DNA of 28,823 nucleotides from Leucogyrophana mollusca (Eukaryota > Basidiomycota > Agaricomycetes > Boletales): the NCBI GenBank assembly GCA_021014945.1, contig MU266632.1:1-28823 (forward strand). The letters run 5' to 3'. This document shows positions 10,932 through 21,532 of this stretch, one piece after another; position 1 is the first letter of the stretch; every line of letters starts with the position of its first letter. The position numbers and the translations under genes are program-made. The notes under the pieces were generated by a model. The model was not told the origin of the DNA, searched no databases, and saw nothing but the letters and a program-made list of their open reading frames with translations.

Positions 10932-11306
10932 ATGTCACCAGATGCCGTCCAATCATTCACCAGGCTAATTATATCTGGACGCCTGCCGAACACTTCTATG
11001 TCCGCCATCATTCTGCTCCAAAATGCTCATTCCACGTTCATCTGCACATTCCGTTACAAGGATGACCCAAAGTCTCCTTGGGTTGCAGCCACCACGTCCC
11101 ATCCTCTCCCTATCACATTTGGGGACCATCTCATCATCAGGGCTATTTTCTCAAGTCCCAGAAGCTGGTTTTTCGGTGTTGTCACTGGAGTTGCACGTTT
11201 GGAGAAAGATCAGGCAATTTTAGAGTTGACGCCTAGCAAAGCCGACTATGGACAATATGTGCAGAATACCCCGTTCCTCCTTGCTGTCCTCATGTTGTGG
11301 ACCTGA
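10932..11306 (+). CDS. Unassigned ORF inside the swollen DUF6589 intron
   Basis: An ATG-initiated frame of 124 codons lies in the DNA inserted between 10715 and 12338. A pyrimidine-rich stretch (about 10905-10930) precedes the ATG, as in fungal genes. The product has ordinary mixed composition (for example SPWVAATTSHPLPITFGDHL and SSPRSWFFGVVTG) and no stop, but I do not recognise it. It may be a host gene fragment or an ORF carried by the inserted element. Confidence 0.25.
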   Translation: MSPDAVQSFTRLIISGRLPNTSMSAIILLQNAHSTFICTFRYKDDPKSPWVAATTSHPLPITFGDHLIIRAIFSSPRSWFFGVVTGVARLEKDQAILELTPSKADYGQYVQNTPFLLAVLMLWT

Positions 11307-11482
11307 CTTCCCTCCCCCTATTGCATTCAATACATGCTCCTTTCCATATCTAATCACCTACCTTGGATCACCGCTCGCATAGATGGCAATAACACTTCTA
11401 TCTTATTATTCAATGAACGCTTCTACACTCCACCACCACAATGGATGATTGATTCCCATATCATTCCTGGAGTGCCACTGCA

Positions 11483-12301
11483 GTCACATGACGTTCTGGA
11501 TGCACCATGACTCATCTGATAGGAGGCAGAGCAATTTGTTGAACACACAGCATTGGTCAGGACGGTTTCTAATATTTTCCTGGTATCAATCAGTGCTTTT
11601 CCCCTTCCTTTTCTCTCATTGCACAGTCGTTCTTTTGATTACTCAGACACTCCTGTGTCTGACTCATCATTCACTTGGCCTGACTCATTTGCTTCTTCAT
11701 TCCTTATTAATTGCTTACTTTTATTCCCTTGCTTACCGATTGCTCATTCATCGCTTACTGATAGCTTACTGATCCCCTCCCTTTGAGGCACTTTGCTCTC
11801 GCACTTTGCTTTCACTTACTCATCTTACCTTTGCATAGCCCTTTGTAAACGTTCACACACAAGGGATCCTGTAGTATATAAACCCTGTACTTTCTACCAA
11901 AAATCCAATCAATCTCTTACCATTGGTTCACCACGTCGCATTTCTCTGGAGTCCAAGTGCCTAACAATTAGGCATCCAGATTGGCCTTCAGATATGTCAT
12001 TATATGGTCTACTTACGTCTATGGTTCATTGCATTACAGTTTATTCAAGTCCACGGTCTATCAGATTGATAGTTTGTTGGTCACAACGGTGACTGATGTT
12101 ATTCTATATCCCTCGCTGACCTGCTTGGTCCTTGTTGACAAAGCAGCTATCTCTCCCCTTAGGAATCCTTGGTTGTAGCCCAGTGTAACCATCCCAACAA
12201 ACAACCAGGCCAGTCAACCGATCTCTATTGTGTTCTCCGTCGAGGTCTGGGGTGTTGTGTTTTGTGTTTGTTTCTAGCACAGAGCAACATCAAGATCAAC
12301 A
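11483..12301 (+). mobile_element. LTR-like repeat R1
   Basis: This 819-bp unit matches R2 (26786-27657) almost throughout, starting GTCACATGACGTTCTGGATG and ending at AGATCAACA. It has LTR traits: a TATA box (TATATAAA, 11875-11882) about half way, downstream T-rich sequence, and a GACA-type end in R2. It holds the inverted repeat TGCCTAACAATTAGGCA (11958-11974). It lies in the last intron of the DUF6589 pseudogene. The native intron tail (TTTGCTGAC...GCATAG, 12302-12338) follows at once. I cannot find a matching duplication on the left, so it may be the 3' end of a truncated element that includes 10745-11482. Confidence 0.55.
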
Positions 12302-13118
12302 TTTGCTGACACAAACCACTCATTTTGTGTGTGCATAGAACTTCTATCAGGCTCATGGCAGCTTGGCTTCCTGGCACTGGCTGAAGATGATTGCTCAATG
12401 TGTATAAGTCCTTCGACATGTGTTGCGTGGGATGACTTTGCAACTTGGGTCCAGCACTGGCACGGCACATGAGCCCATGGACCTGTCCCACAACATCCCT
12501 CTGCTGATGTCAAGCCTCAGCAACCACAAAGTGTACAAGATCAAGAACAGGCACACTCTTGACGACAACGATGCACCTGTGGTCAATGTTATCACCGCTG
12601 GATTCGAAGCACTAACTAATTCACCCAGTAGCCCGCTCGACAATCTCAACCACACCTTCGCTCGCTTTCAGTTTTGCCGCCATCTAAAGCCCATTGTTGG
12701 GTGTCCGTCTGCTGTGTATGTAGCACCCCAAGGAGGCACCATCGTTGAAACCCCCAATGCAAATGTTCCCGCTACCAACAGTGCAGGTGCTGTCGAGTCT
12801 GTCAACAGGTCAGAGACACAACATGAAACTTACCAAGACAATGACGACGACGACACACTGGATGAAGAGGGATCTGGAGACTTTGAGCGGTCAGCAGAAG
12901 AGGTTGAGGAGATAACACTGGAACATGTCTGTGTGGCTGATGTATCACTCGACATGGATATGGAGGAGGACATGAGCTGCTATGAACATAGTTCAGATAT
13001 CAGTGGGTACGAGGATTTTGCAGGTGCTGAAGCTTTTGGCAGTGGGTGTGGTTTGGATAGTGATGATAGCCACTACTCAGGTGCAAGTGATACAGGCTCA
13101 GGCAATCTCATTAATTGA

Positions 13119-13904
13119 TCATTTAAACAAATGCTAGTTATTGAGTCTGAGTAGTAGTAGTAAGTAGTAGTATTAACTGTGCTGTATTAAATTGACGTCG
13201 AGTCCATAATCTCGAGCCTTACACGCTGAGTACTTACCTCTCAGTAGACCCTGACACAGTCAAGCAAGAACAAGTGTTTTATTTGTCACAAAAATTGCTA
13301 CTTTATCCTCATTGCCACCACACTCTACATGCTTTAAAAATGTGTTTTGTATATATAAACTTGTGACATTTTTTCTAAGCTGCGAGGTCGTATTTTTTCT
13401 GTGTGGTGTCACACCTGGCAGGGAGATGTGTGACCCTGCCATGTGACTACCCACGTTTACCAGTCCGTTTGCAAGCTCATGCCTTCATATTACTTGCTCA
13501 TATGACGCGGTGCCATTGCGATAGCGTGATTGATAGTATACAACAATACCACAAATCTTACTATCCCAGGGTTACCAGTTCAGACAAATACCAACTGGTA
13601 ATAACCTGATCATTTGTTGGATGGCCGTTAAAACGGTAACTGTTCCAACTGCTTGGTTGAATGCTACTCCTGCTACAGATGCAGGCTGGTCCTCTTGCTT
13701 TCTGAGCAAGGGTCAATACAGGTGTAGCAGCTAGACGCAAGCTTGCTGTAACCTTGATACAACTGATACGTTCAAATTCTCGCCGCTGCCGTTGACTGTG
13801 GTGGGATTGGTGAGTCGGGGAGCGCCTGCGTTGGTAGCCGGGGGAGGGGATGGGCCAGTATATGGCACATCTGGTCAATGCCGATGACATGGCTCAGGAA
13901 TCTG
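13119..13904. repeat. Intergenic stretch with a long hairpin at 13408-13447
   Basis: No coding frame is supported. A GTA-rich microsatellite-like stretch lies at about 13148-13175. The hairpin has arms GTCACA-CC-TGGCAGGG (13408-13423) and CCCTGCCATGTGAC (13434-13447). These give 14 perfect pairs with a 2-nt bulge and a 10-nt loop. It sits between the 3' ends of the convergent DUF6589 pseudogene (plus) and the 368-aa gene (minus). Confidence 0.45.
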
Positions 13905-15315
13905 TTAGGAAAGGTCAATGCCAGTGAGTGAGCTGAAGCACAAATCGACAGGTGTCACTTGCGTGCGCCAGTCCGGTGTCCTCTTGTCTTTGCCGCGCTG
14001 GCTAATTGCGGATGCCAGCAGCCTGTCCATGACTAACCAAAAATCTTTGCCTTTTTTGGCCTTGCCGCCAGGACGAGCACATTTGGCTGGGACAGTGGGT
14101 ATGCTATCGTCACTGTTGTCGTCGCCGTGGTTGCCCTCACACTCGGCTTCAGCCTCATCTTCGGGACGGGGAGAATGGTTGGGCGCCTGGAAGAAATGGT
14201 CTCAAGCATAGAAGCGCTAGAGCACCACAGAACATGAGATTAAGATGGCTTGGGTTGGGCGTGTGGGTGATGTACCAAAATGACAACATGAAGTTGGTAT
14301 TCGACCTTGAGATTGGCTCCAGGGCCGCCTTTCTTGAATTTCTCGGCCATGCAGAATGTGGCAACTTTGAGGTTGCACATTTTCGATCCCTTAATGCTCC
14401 CTGTGATCTATGAATGCAGTTAGTTTTGAGTGAAGACTGTCGTACCACAACTTACATGCATGCAATACTGATTACAAGTGGACGACGCCTTTGCCTTGCA
14501 CGCTTGCCGTAACACCTTTTCACGGTAAGGATCCCCCATTACATTCGCAAAACCCAGGGCCGTAGCATTGGCACGGATGTGAGACTGAATATACGTGATA
14601 GTGGGATGTCAGTTTTATGATGAGAAACAGAGAAGACAACGACACGAGTACCTCAACGTCCAAGTGGTTCATATACTCCATGCAATCAGGTTGAAAAATA
14701 AAGTCCTTAAGTAAGATAAGGACTTGGTCCTGGAAAACCAACCTGATCAGACACATGTTGATGTTGGGACTGCATACATACTGTCTGCGCTTTGGACAGC
14801 TTGAAATCACCGGCCAGCCTCTCGGATACATCGTCGAGTATTCCCTTGAATGTGGTGTACTCCATCTTCTGGGCTGCAACATCATTGAGGACCTTGTAGG
14901 TCGTGGCCTGCTGCCAGATCCTTAATTGAAGATTGCCGACATCAAGGTTCTTGCCCAGCTATCTGAAACATCAACGCGGTTGAAATCGGTCCTCAAGAAC
15001 ACTCACGTCGACAAACTGTTGAAGATCCGAGTACTGCGCAGGCATCAATTCGAACTTATTGCCAATGCGCTGGCACCAATGCTTGAGGGCTGTTGCATCA
15101 AATGACTCGTGAGGTGCGGCTTGGGTTAAGTTGGCGGGGGATGTGTCTGGTGCATAACCTTGGCCTGACAGAGTTTGCCTGGATGGTGCGTCATATTGAA
15201 ATGTGACGCTCGATGGAGACAAAGAGCCGGGACTACCGGCAGGAGGAAAGGTAGGGCCGCTAAGCTCATAGCGAGAATTGTTATGAGTGGCAAGAGAGGA
15301 GGGGAAAGTGGACAT
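13905..15315 (-). CDS. Six-exon agaricomycete protein of unknown function, ~368 aa
   Basis: Exons in transcript order: 15315-15007, 14958-14782, 14729-14652, 14584-14456, 14407-14276, 14186-13905. All introns are GT-AG (48, 52, 67, 48 and 89 nt), all in phase 0, and the exons sum to 368 codons plus TAA at 13905-13907. The N-terminus is Ser/Pro/Ala-rich. Conserved-looking blocks follow: KHWCQRIGNKFELMPAQYSD, LQLRIWQQATTYKVLNDV, the segment LLKDFIFQPDCMEYMNHL, ATALGFANVMGDPYREKVLR, and KKGGPGANLK. An acidic stretch precedes a basic segment and FWLVMDRLLAS. I recall similar multicopy agaricomycete proteins without a known function. A closer acceptor for the last intron (exon from 14216) would add ten codons including TGA 14202-14204. 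This is the best-preserved gene in its neighbourhood. It lies 170 bp downstream of a decayed gene in the same orientation. Confidence 0.65.
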
Positions 15316-15484
15316 CTGACAAAAGAGAAGGTGAGCGTCGCAAAGAGAGACGGGTTGGGGACATGGTTCACTGGATGTCAGCCCTCATATCGACTGACAG
15401 CTTGTTGAATTATGACAACAGACACAAACGTGTCTGTATCACGTGGAGCGCGTCTTGTGGCGAAGCATGTCCAAGTCAATGACG

Positions 15485-17503
15485 ATGTGCAGCGTTCAAA
15501 ACAAGCTGGGTGACGCGAGACACTCCCTTGCCCTTAGCAGCTGAACCCCCCTTCTCTTTCGCAGCTTTCACCTTTTGTGATTCAATTTCGGTGGCAGCTC
15601 CTCGTAAAATGGCTTGTTCGCGGTCAAGTTCCTCTGGTGGAATTCAATAGCACTGAACATGGACAGCATCCCGCATCTGTGCCGTGTTCAGTATCAAGTC
15701 CTCAATGTTACGATGTTCAATTCAACGCTGCTTCTTTGAAGTTGCTTTACGCTCTTCGTAGATTGTCACCAAGGCATTGTCCTTGCATCCATTTGCTGCA
15801 CAATTGTGCTGGACATTCACTGTGCATAGAAGATCCTGCCGTCACAAAAATATCAGCAATCGAAAGAGTGCAACGAGTGACAATACCTTGGCGGGAACCA
15901 GTCGCCAGCTACGAGTACGGAGTAAGGGTAGACGGTAGACATCAGCAGCACCGGTGACGGCAAATTCTTCCAAAAGCACGAAGTTAGCTGAATTGCTATG
16001 CTGAGCACTGGAATGGCAAATTTGTAAAATTTCCGATAAACACTCAATAATGGGAAGGGCTGGCCATCCGTCCGCAGTGTTAGGAAGGGTCGCAAACACA
16101 AATCCATAAAGCTGGCAGTGGTCTCCATTGGCAGCGGTGACCGTTCAACATGTCTGATATAGTTGTGGCTGTACATCTGGGAGTGCAGTTGGCAATCAAG
16201 TGAATGTTGCAGTCTTCTGGAGCACACAGGGTTGTGTCTGATCAATGACACACTGAGCTGTGGGCAGAACTATTAATATCGTGTGTTGTTTCAACCGCTG
16301 GTTTGCGAACTCGCCTGACTCGCGCTCTGTGGCTTCTGTGACAATGTCCAGACCAAAATAATCAGCAATTATGCTCCTCCCTGTCCCACTCGTACGAAGC
16401 CTCGACAGGGAGACAGGGTTTGACCCAGCTGTACACCAGTGCTTGGAATTGTTACTGAATGGCAGTCATGCTGGCGTCTTTGAAGCAGGAGGGTCTAGTC
16501 CAAGACCATCCCGCATCAAATCGTTCTCCCCAACATCTTCGCTCCGTGGCATAAAATAACCACCAGATAACAAATGGCAGACTCGGTTGCTGCGTGCCAT
16601 TCCTTGACCAATATCTCGTGATGGTGCGCATTGATTGCTGTGAACGCTATGGTCGCAAACCACAGCATTGAAAGATTCAAATCCTTCTGTGGCAAAGATC
16701 ATGGCAGGTCCAAACCGGTGAATGTGAGCAACAAGGTGGCGGATGATGTGAAATTTGGGTTTATTGAACCAACGAGGGGTCCAACAAGCGGTGCAGTTGA
16801 GAAAGTGGTCAACAGCCTTATCAATCCGCACCCGTGTAAACGTGAACATAACATCAACACTCGAACACGAAATGGGTACCCACCAGATGATCCTCCAGAT
16901 CCGTGATCACCGGCTGCCAAATCAAAGGGATGTGCGTTGCGTCAGAAATACTTGACAAAGCCCAGCAGGACAACATGAAGGATCTCAACGGGCGTGTCCT
17001 GATGTCGGTCCAGGCCTGCAGGGTTGAAGGGAGACCAGTCAGTGGTGGTTGCGCTGAAGAATGAGACCATCCTTCAACGCACCTCTGAGTTCTTGCATCG
17101 CCTCGAGGTTCCACTTGCCTTTCTTGCCAGCTGACGGCGAGGCTTCTGTGTCACCACTTGCCCCGGAGTTGTGTGAAGCCACAGAAGCAGAGTCGCTGTC
17201 GTGCACACTACTGTCACCTGGGTTCACTGCGGGAGCTTTCAAATCATCGACATCTTGACCCTTGACCCAACAATTCCGACAGAAAAACTTCCCTTTCATA
17301 CCAATGTGACAGGAAAGTTCACTTTGCATTGGATTGTCGCCGAGCATGGCTAAAACTGCTGAAATCACCAGCACCATCTCTTTGGCTTCAACGTCCCAAG
17401 CCCAGATGCCGTTAGCCTGGGATTCTCTAATCAAAGGGAACATAAGGACTCCATGGCACCACAGGTTGTACCATTTGCCCTTGTGAACTGGAAATACCCA
17501 CAA
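15485..17503 (-). pseudogene. Decayed cysteine-rich agaricomycete multicopy protein
   Basis: Readable blocks on the minus strand, in order: GIWAWDVEAKEMVLV, GDNPMQSELSCHIGMKG followed by FFCRNCWVKG (a possible zinc-binding C-H-C-C group), DTPVEILHVVLLGFVKYF, PLIWQPVITDLEDHL, WTPRWFNKPKFHIIRHL, FATEGFESFNAVV, APSRDIGQGMARSNRVCHLL, and a C-terminal region with VNVQHNCAANGC and NTAQMRDAVHVQ. The blocks match a large multicopy agaricomycete family, often annotated only as hypothetical or Zn-finger, and probably transposon-encoded. Lesions include TGA at 16942-16944 (family Trp), an apparent internal deletion just after it, stops and frame changes between 16465 and 15850, and TGA at 15722-15724 and 15644-15646. 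The N-terminal part upstream of 17503 is not recognisable. Confidence 0.6.
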
Positions 17504-17638
17504 TGACTATTCGTTGAATTTGTGGCAACTACACTTTGGCCAATTCCTGTGGCATTGAAAACTGGCCTAAAATGGGCAGTTTTCAGACCCAGCCATGAAG
17601 GCATCTCTGCACACTAGCTGAGTTTAAAATATCTCTAC

Positions 17639-17700
17639 ATGTTTTGGGTGCTTCTTTAAGCATCCAAAAGCGGAAATAACCACCACAACACCCAAAACAT
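17639..17700. repeat. Competing inverted repeats (foldback)
   Basis: ATGTTTTGGGTG (17639-17650) pairs perfectly with CACCCAAAACAT (17689-17700). The overlapping arm TTTTGGGTGCTT (17642-17653) pairs, with one G-T, with AAGCATCCAAAA (17658-17669) across a 4-nt loop. The two hairpins share the left arm and are mutually exclusive. They could be a relic of two transposon ends or a structured transcript. Confidence 0.5.
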
Positions 17701-18521
17701 ATCCACATATGGCAGCAACAACATATCAGGCTTTCCCACACTCCTCCCCAGCCTCTCCCTGCTTCCTCCTGCTCCTCCCTTGATATATATTATAGACCTA
17801 TAATGTAGTTTGGTATTATAGGGTATAATAAAACATATTTATCAATTTGGTTTGTATTTATTAGCCCTGTACAGCCCAATATAGCCCAGTCTGTTCTACA
17901 CCTGGCTGCACCCATTCCCCCCCTTGGTCCCCCTTTGTAGTGGATCATTACTGAGCATATAAATAGTATTATATAGGATATAGGACGAATATTGACCGCT
18001 TAGATAGACCCCTGATGACCCTTATATTAATAGATAATAGATATAGTGGTTACCCTCCCTGGGACAAATTGGGTTCGCATTTTTGAGGGGATGGATGTGT
18101 GGGCTTTACACCTTGTTTTAATCTGAACCACCTGGGCAACAGGCAACTTCAGTCATTCCACTCCAAGTTTGCTACACATAACAAGGTCATGTTGACTGCA
18201 TCTGAATCCAGTCCTGTGGACATACAGCAGGTTCATAAGGTAATTGACAGCCTATCAGTTCTAATAATAACCATTATCCGACTTATGGTTACCTCCTAGT
18301 TAGAGAAGAGAAGCTACAATGATCTACTATACAGGGCTAGAAAGAAGGCCAGAATTGGGGGCAAACAGGAGTAAGCACATATAGGTGTTCCCACATTCCT
18401 TGCTAAAGCTTTCCTAAGTCTATAAGAAAATCTTCATCAAGAACACGAGTTCAAGGAACAGAATCACCCCATCTCAGGTCTGTCTCTACAGGTTCAGGTC
18501 TCAAAATATGACACAAAATTC
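17701..18521. other. Mostly non-coding stretch
   Basis: AT-rich with C-rich patches (17750-17960). A frame at 18099-18296 might be an upstream exon of the ORF at 18522, because the frame just before 18522 (VSKYDTKFLLRAEMEA) runs back to a possible acceptor near 18496. The implied intron would be about 250 nt, long for this genome. I could not settle this. Confidence 0.25.
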
Positions 18522-18992
18522 TTGTTAAGAGCTGAAATGGAGGCCCTGAACCTGACCGCTGCCCAGCCTGTTCAAGGTGGTCATGATGTAACAGCTGGGC
18601 TGACACTGGATCTTGTTGAGGGAGTGCATGGCATTCAGGTTAACAAGAACACTGACATGATAATATGGCCAGGTGGTGTTCAAACCATTGCACCCTACTT
18701 ACCAAGGGGTTCCAAATTGGACACAGATAAATACTTGAGTTGGAATGAATCTTGGGTTAGGCACCTGGCCAAGTATCCTGCTTCCCATCCTGGATCCAAT
18801 CGTGTGGTGTACATGGCAAACCTTAGTGACCCAGGTGCTTTATCTCACATGCGAGAGATTTTGCAGCTGACAGTGTTCATGGTTTTGAGTTTATAGAGAA
18901 AGGTGTTCACAAACGGTTTGGATGCTCTCCAAATATGCCATTGACTATGCATGGTATGTGTGGAACCAACCACGTTCAATCCTTGTCTTAAT
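18522..18992 (+). pseudogene. Truncated unknown gene abutting the foldback array
   Basis: The frame from 18522 gives ordinary-looking protein (for example GVQTIAPYLPRGSKLD and KYPASHPGSNRVVYMANLSD). Near 18870 the sense appears to move to another frame (ADSVHGFEFIEKGVHKRFGC) that runs to TAA at about 18990. A one-base indel is the simplest reading. It ends just before the palindromic array that begins near 19022, so the array may have truncated it. Family unknown. Confidence 0.3.
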
Positions 18993-20077
18993 GCAAGGAC
19001 CATCTCTAGATGCACACAAGAGGGTGTGACCACTGTTATTAGTAGTTCCTTATAATAGACTAGTGACCACTTTTATCAGTAGTTGCTTATAATGGACTAA
19101 TAAACATCAGTCAACAATAAGTGGTGACCACTTTTATTAGTAATTACTAGTAACACAATATGAAACACCAGTTAATCATTTGTAGTGACTGTTGTTATTG
19201 GTAACTAGTAATACAAGTGGCCCAAAGTACCAGTGAGTGACCTTATTCTATTGGTAGTGACTTATAATCAACTCATGATGATCAGCAGATGGTCTGTTGT
19301 GACAACTTTTTGTATAAACAACTACTGATAAAAGTGGCTGCTAAAATTGATGTACTGGTGGTTGTTAGACTGTTATAAGCAACTACTAATGAAAGTGATC
19401 ACTATAAGCCATTTACCAGTGTTCACCAGTGTTTGTACTAGTAATTGCTAATACGGCTGGTATTTGTCAGTGCATTATAAGCAGTGACTGGTAAAAGCGG
19501 TAACTACAAACTCTTTATTAGTGTTTGTTGGTCCATTATAAGCAACTACTAATAAAAGCGGTCACTACAAGCTATTTACTAGTGTTTCACTGGTAATTAC
19601 TAATAAAAGTGGCCATTACAATGATACACTAGTCTTTACTAGTTAATTACTAGTAAAAGCAGCCACTACAACTTGTTTATGTCAAATCGGGTTCCTCTGG
19701 GGCTTTCCAGGGAACTCCGGATGAGGAGTAAGTGTCAGGGACTTAGTAAATGTAGGGACGAACTATTCCAGAACCAGAGTGGAACTTTGGCTTCAGCTTA
19801 TGTGCTGTGCCCTTGTCTGAGGTCAGTTCCGTATTTCGGAGGTATGACGGAGGGAGTCGGTGACTTAGGAAGAATATAAGAACCAAGAGAACTCTTAGGG
19901 CCTGTTCAGCTCCCCGGTCTCATGAGGCGTCATGCTCCGCTTTGGGTCAGGAGCGGGGTGCCGAATTCTAGCAGGCTGGGTGGCTGAGCTTTGTCACATA
20001 TTGTCACACTTGTCACATATAGTCACATTACCCTTGAGACCAGTTCTCAACTGAAAAGCAGCATTGTTTGAGTGTCA

Positions 20078-21423
20078 ATGGCAGTCAACAAATCAAGCAA
20101 AAATTCTTCCTCTACTCTCTGTAAATCTACCCCTAACAGATCTAAAAAAAAACCTCTCTGTCTTATTGCAACTCTGGCAGGGGCAGCAGTCGCATCACAT
20201 GTGGCCACTACCACAGAAGATTGTTATCTGATGCACACATCAGTTCTCACTGGTCGTCAGTGGCTAGATGAGCTGCTCACGGGGCACCCAAAACATTTCT
20301 ATAACATAATGGGCATAGAGCGATTTGTGTTCTGCAAGCTATCCCGTGAGCTGCAGCTTAAAGCTGGCCTCTGTGGTACAAAACATGTCACTGCAGATGA
20401 GCAGCTTGCAATTTTCTTGCACCTTGCGAGGACAGGGATGACCTCGAGGCATCTGCAAGAACACTTTCAACGAAGTGGAGATACAATATTGAAGTATGTA
20501 TCTGATCTTATCAAGTGGTGTTTACTAATATATGTGCACAGATGTGTCCACTGCATTGTGAACATGCTTGTGACACCTCCCATGTACACCAACTACGTCA
20601 AACTGCTTGATGATGTCACACCATCTCAAATAGCAGAAAACCCCAAGCTCTTCCCCTTCTTCAAAGACTGTCGTGGAGCTATTGATGGGTCTCCCATCCA
20701 CGCATTTGTTCCAGACGATGCAGCACCTCGTTATCGCAATTGGGAGGGCTTTGTGTCTCAAAATGTCCTTGCTGCCTGCGATTGGGATTTGCACTACTTG
20801 TATGTCTTGTCTGGCTGGGAGGGAAGTGCAAATGATGGACAGATATGGGAATCCGCTAGCACAAAGGACCTCACCCTGCCTCTGGGAAGGTACTTTCGCG
20901 CTGACGCTGGATCCCCATCCTGTGATGCACTCCTGGTCCCATATTGTGCAACTAGGTGTCATCACAAGGAATGGGCCAAAGCCAGCCAAAGGTGAGCTGA
21001 ATTGGTACAAAACAGTCTCCCTGATCTCACTCATATGGGTTCAGGCCAAAGAATCATAAAGAACTATTCAATCTTTGACATGCACAGGCCTGTAACATCA
21101 TTGAACACATCTTTGGAGTTACGAAGAGGCAATTTGCTCTCATGGTCACATGCCCTGAATATCCAGAAGAGACCCAAGCAAAATTTGTCACAGCTCTTGC
21201 TGTCTTGCACAATTTCATTTGTGTCTACAACCCCAAAGACACAGACTCTGTGTCAGACAAAGGTAACAGCAGTACTGATCAGTTAGATGTGCACTTGGTG
21301 CCAGATTTCTATGGTGCTGAAGTTACACACAACAAGCGTAATCGGGCAAATATACGAAGGGATAATATTGCGCAAGCAATGTGGGATAGCTACCAACAGA
21401 TATATAGGGAACAGGAGGATTAA
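20078..21423 (+). pseudogene. Harbinger DDE transposase, one in-frame TGA
   Basis: The transposase cuts and joins the element ends in the nucleus. Start ATG 20078. Exons: 20078-20493, 20542-20991, 21045-21423. The first intron (48 nt, GTATGT..ACAG) is in frame and open, so it is easily missed, but splicing it gives a better helix (GDTILKCVHC). The second is 20992-21044 (GTGAGC..TTCAG). A helix-turn-helix-like segment is TADEQLAIFLHLARTGMTSR. Catalytic candidates on the spliced numbering: Asp ~187 in CRGAIDGSPI, Asp ~237 in WEGSANDGQIW, Glu ~309 in NIIEHIFGV. Length is about 414 codons, normal for the family. The only lesion is TGA 21076-21078, within FNL*HAQA, where relatives usually have Arg. 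C-terminus ends at TAA 21421-21423. Confidence 0.85.
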
Positions 21424-21532
21424 ATTGTAGTTGGGAAAGCAGAAACCAAAAGATTAGTTTATTTAAGATGTCTTCGGAAACAGAAGAGGGATAAGTTCGA
21501 TGACCTACTCCAAGTCTTCAGAGCGCTTGAGT

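Larger units (their letters stand above)
9298..13118 (+). pseudogene. DUF6589-family protein pseudogene
   Basis: Motifs in order: VYNNINMMFRMAEQ, QENGTCATIWPLW, the segment PLPAMNIDES, FAGDQLSIVCLW, GWGAWMPGLFH, THWGKPNAGTRNPG, CRDLVFVS, GDMIFENAVLYLRDGLL, KYAHEMLHLVHNLTHV, FVEVDLVQEHMNFWVK, then NFYQAHGSLASWHWL and a C-terminal VNVITAGFEAL region with an acidic tail. These fit the agaricomycete DUF6589 family. Introns: 10550-10614, and 10715-12338, the latter swollen by inserted DNA. Lesions: a frameshift near 9531, TGA 10069-10071, a frameshift near 10100, TAA 10137-10139, TGA 10479-10481 and TAA 12405-12407. The usual YDNIN reads YNNIN. The N-terminal exons are unclear (9298 is approximate). 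It is divergent from the helicase. DUF6589 function is unknown; a nuclease/transposase role is my inference. Confidence 0.8.

Noticed and set aside
13561..13890. 109-codon minus-strand frame
   Set aside because: Arg/Ser-rich, no motif, lies past the 3' end of the 368-aa gene. Probably chance.
15577..15957. 126-codon plus-strand frame
   Set aside because: It is antisense to the C-terminal part of the decayed Cys-rich gene, whose minus-strand blocks are recognisable.
20525..21034. 169-codon minus-strand frame
   Set aside because: It is the shadow of the Harbinger transposase on the opposite strand.
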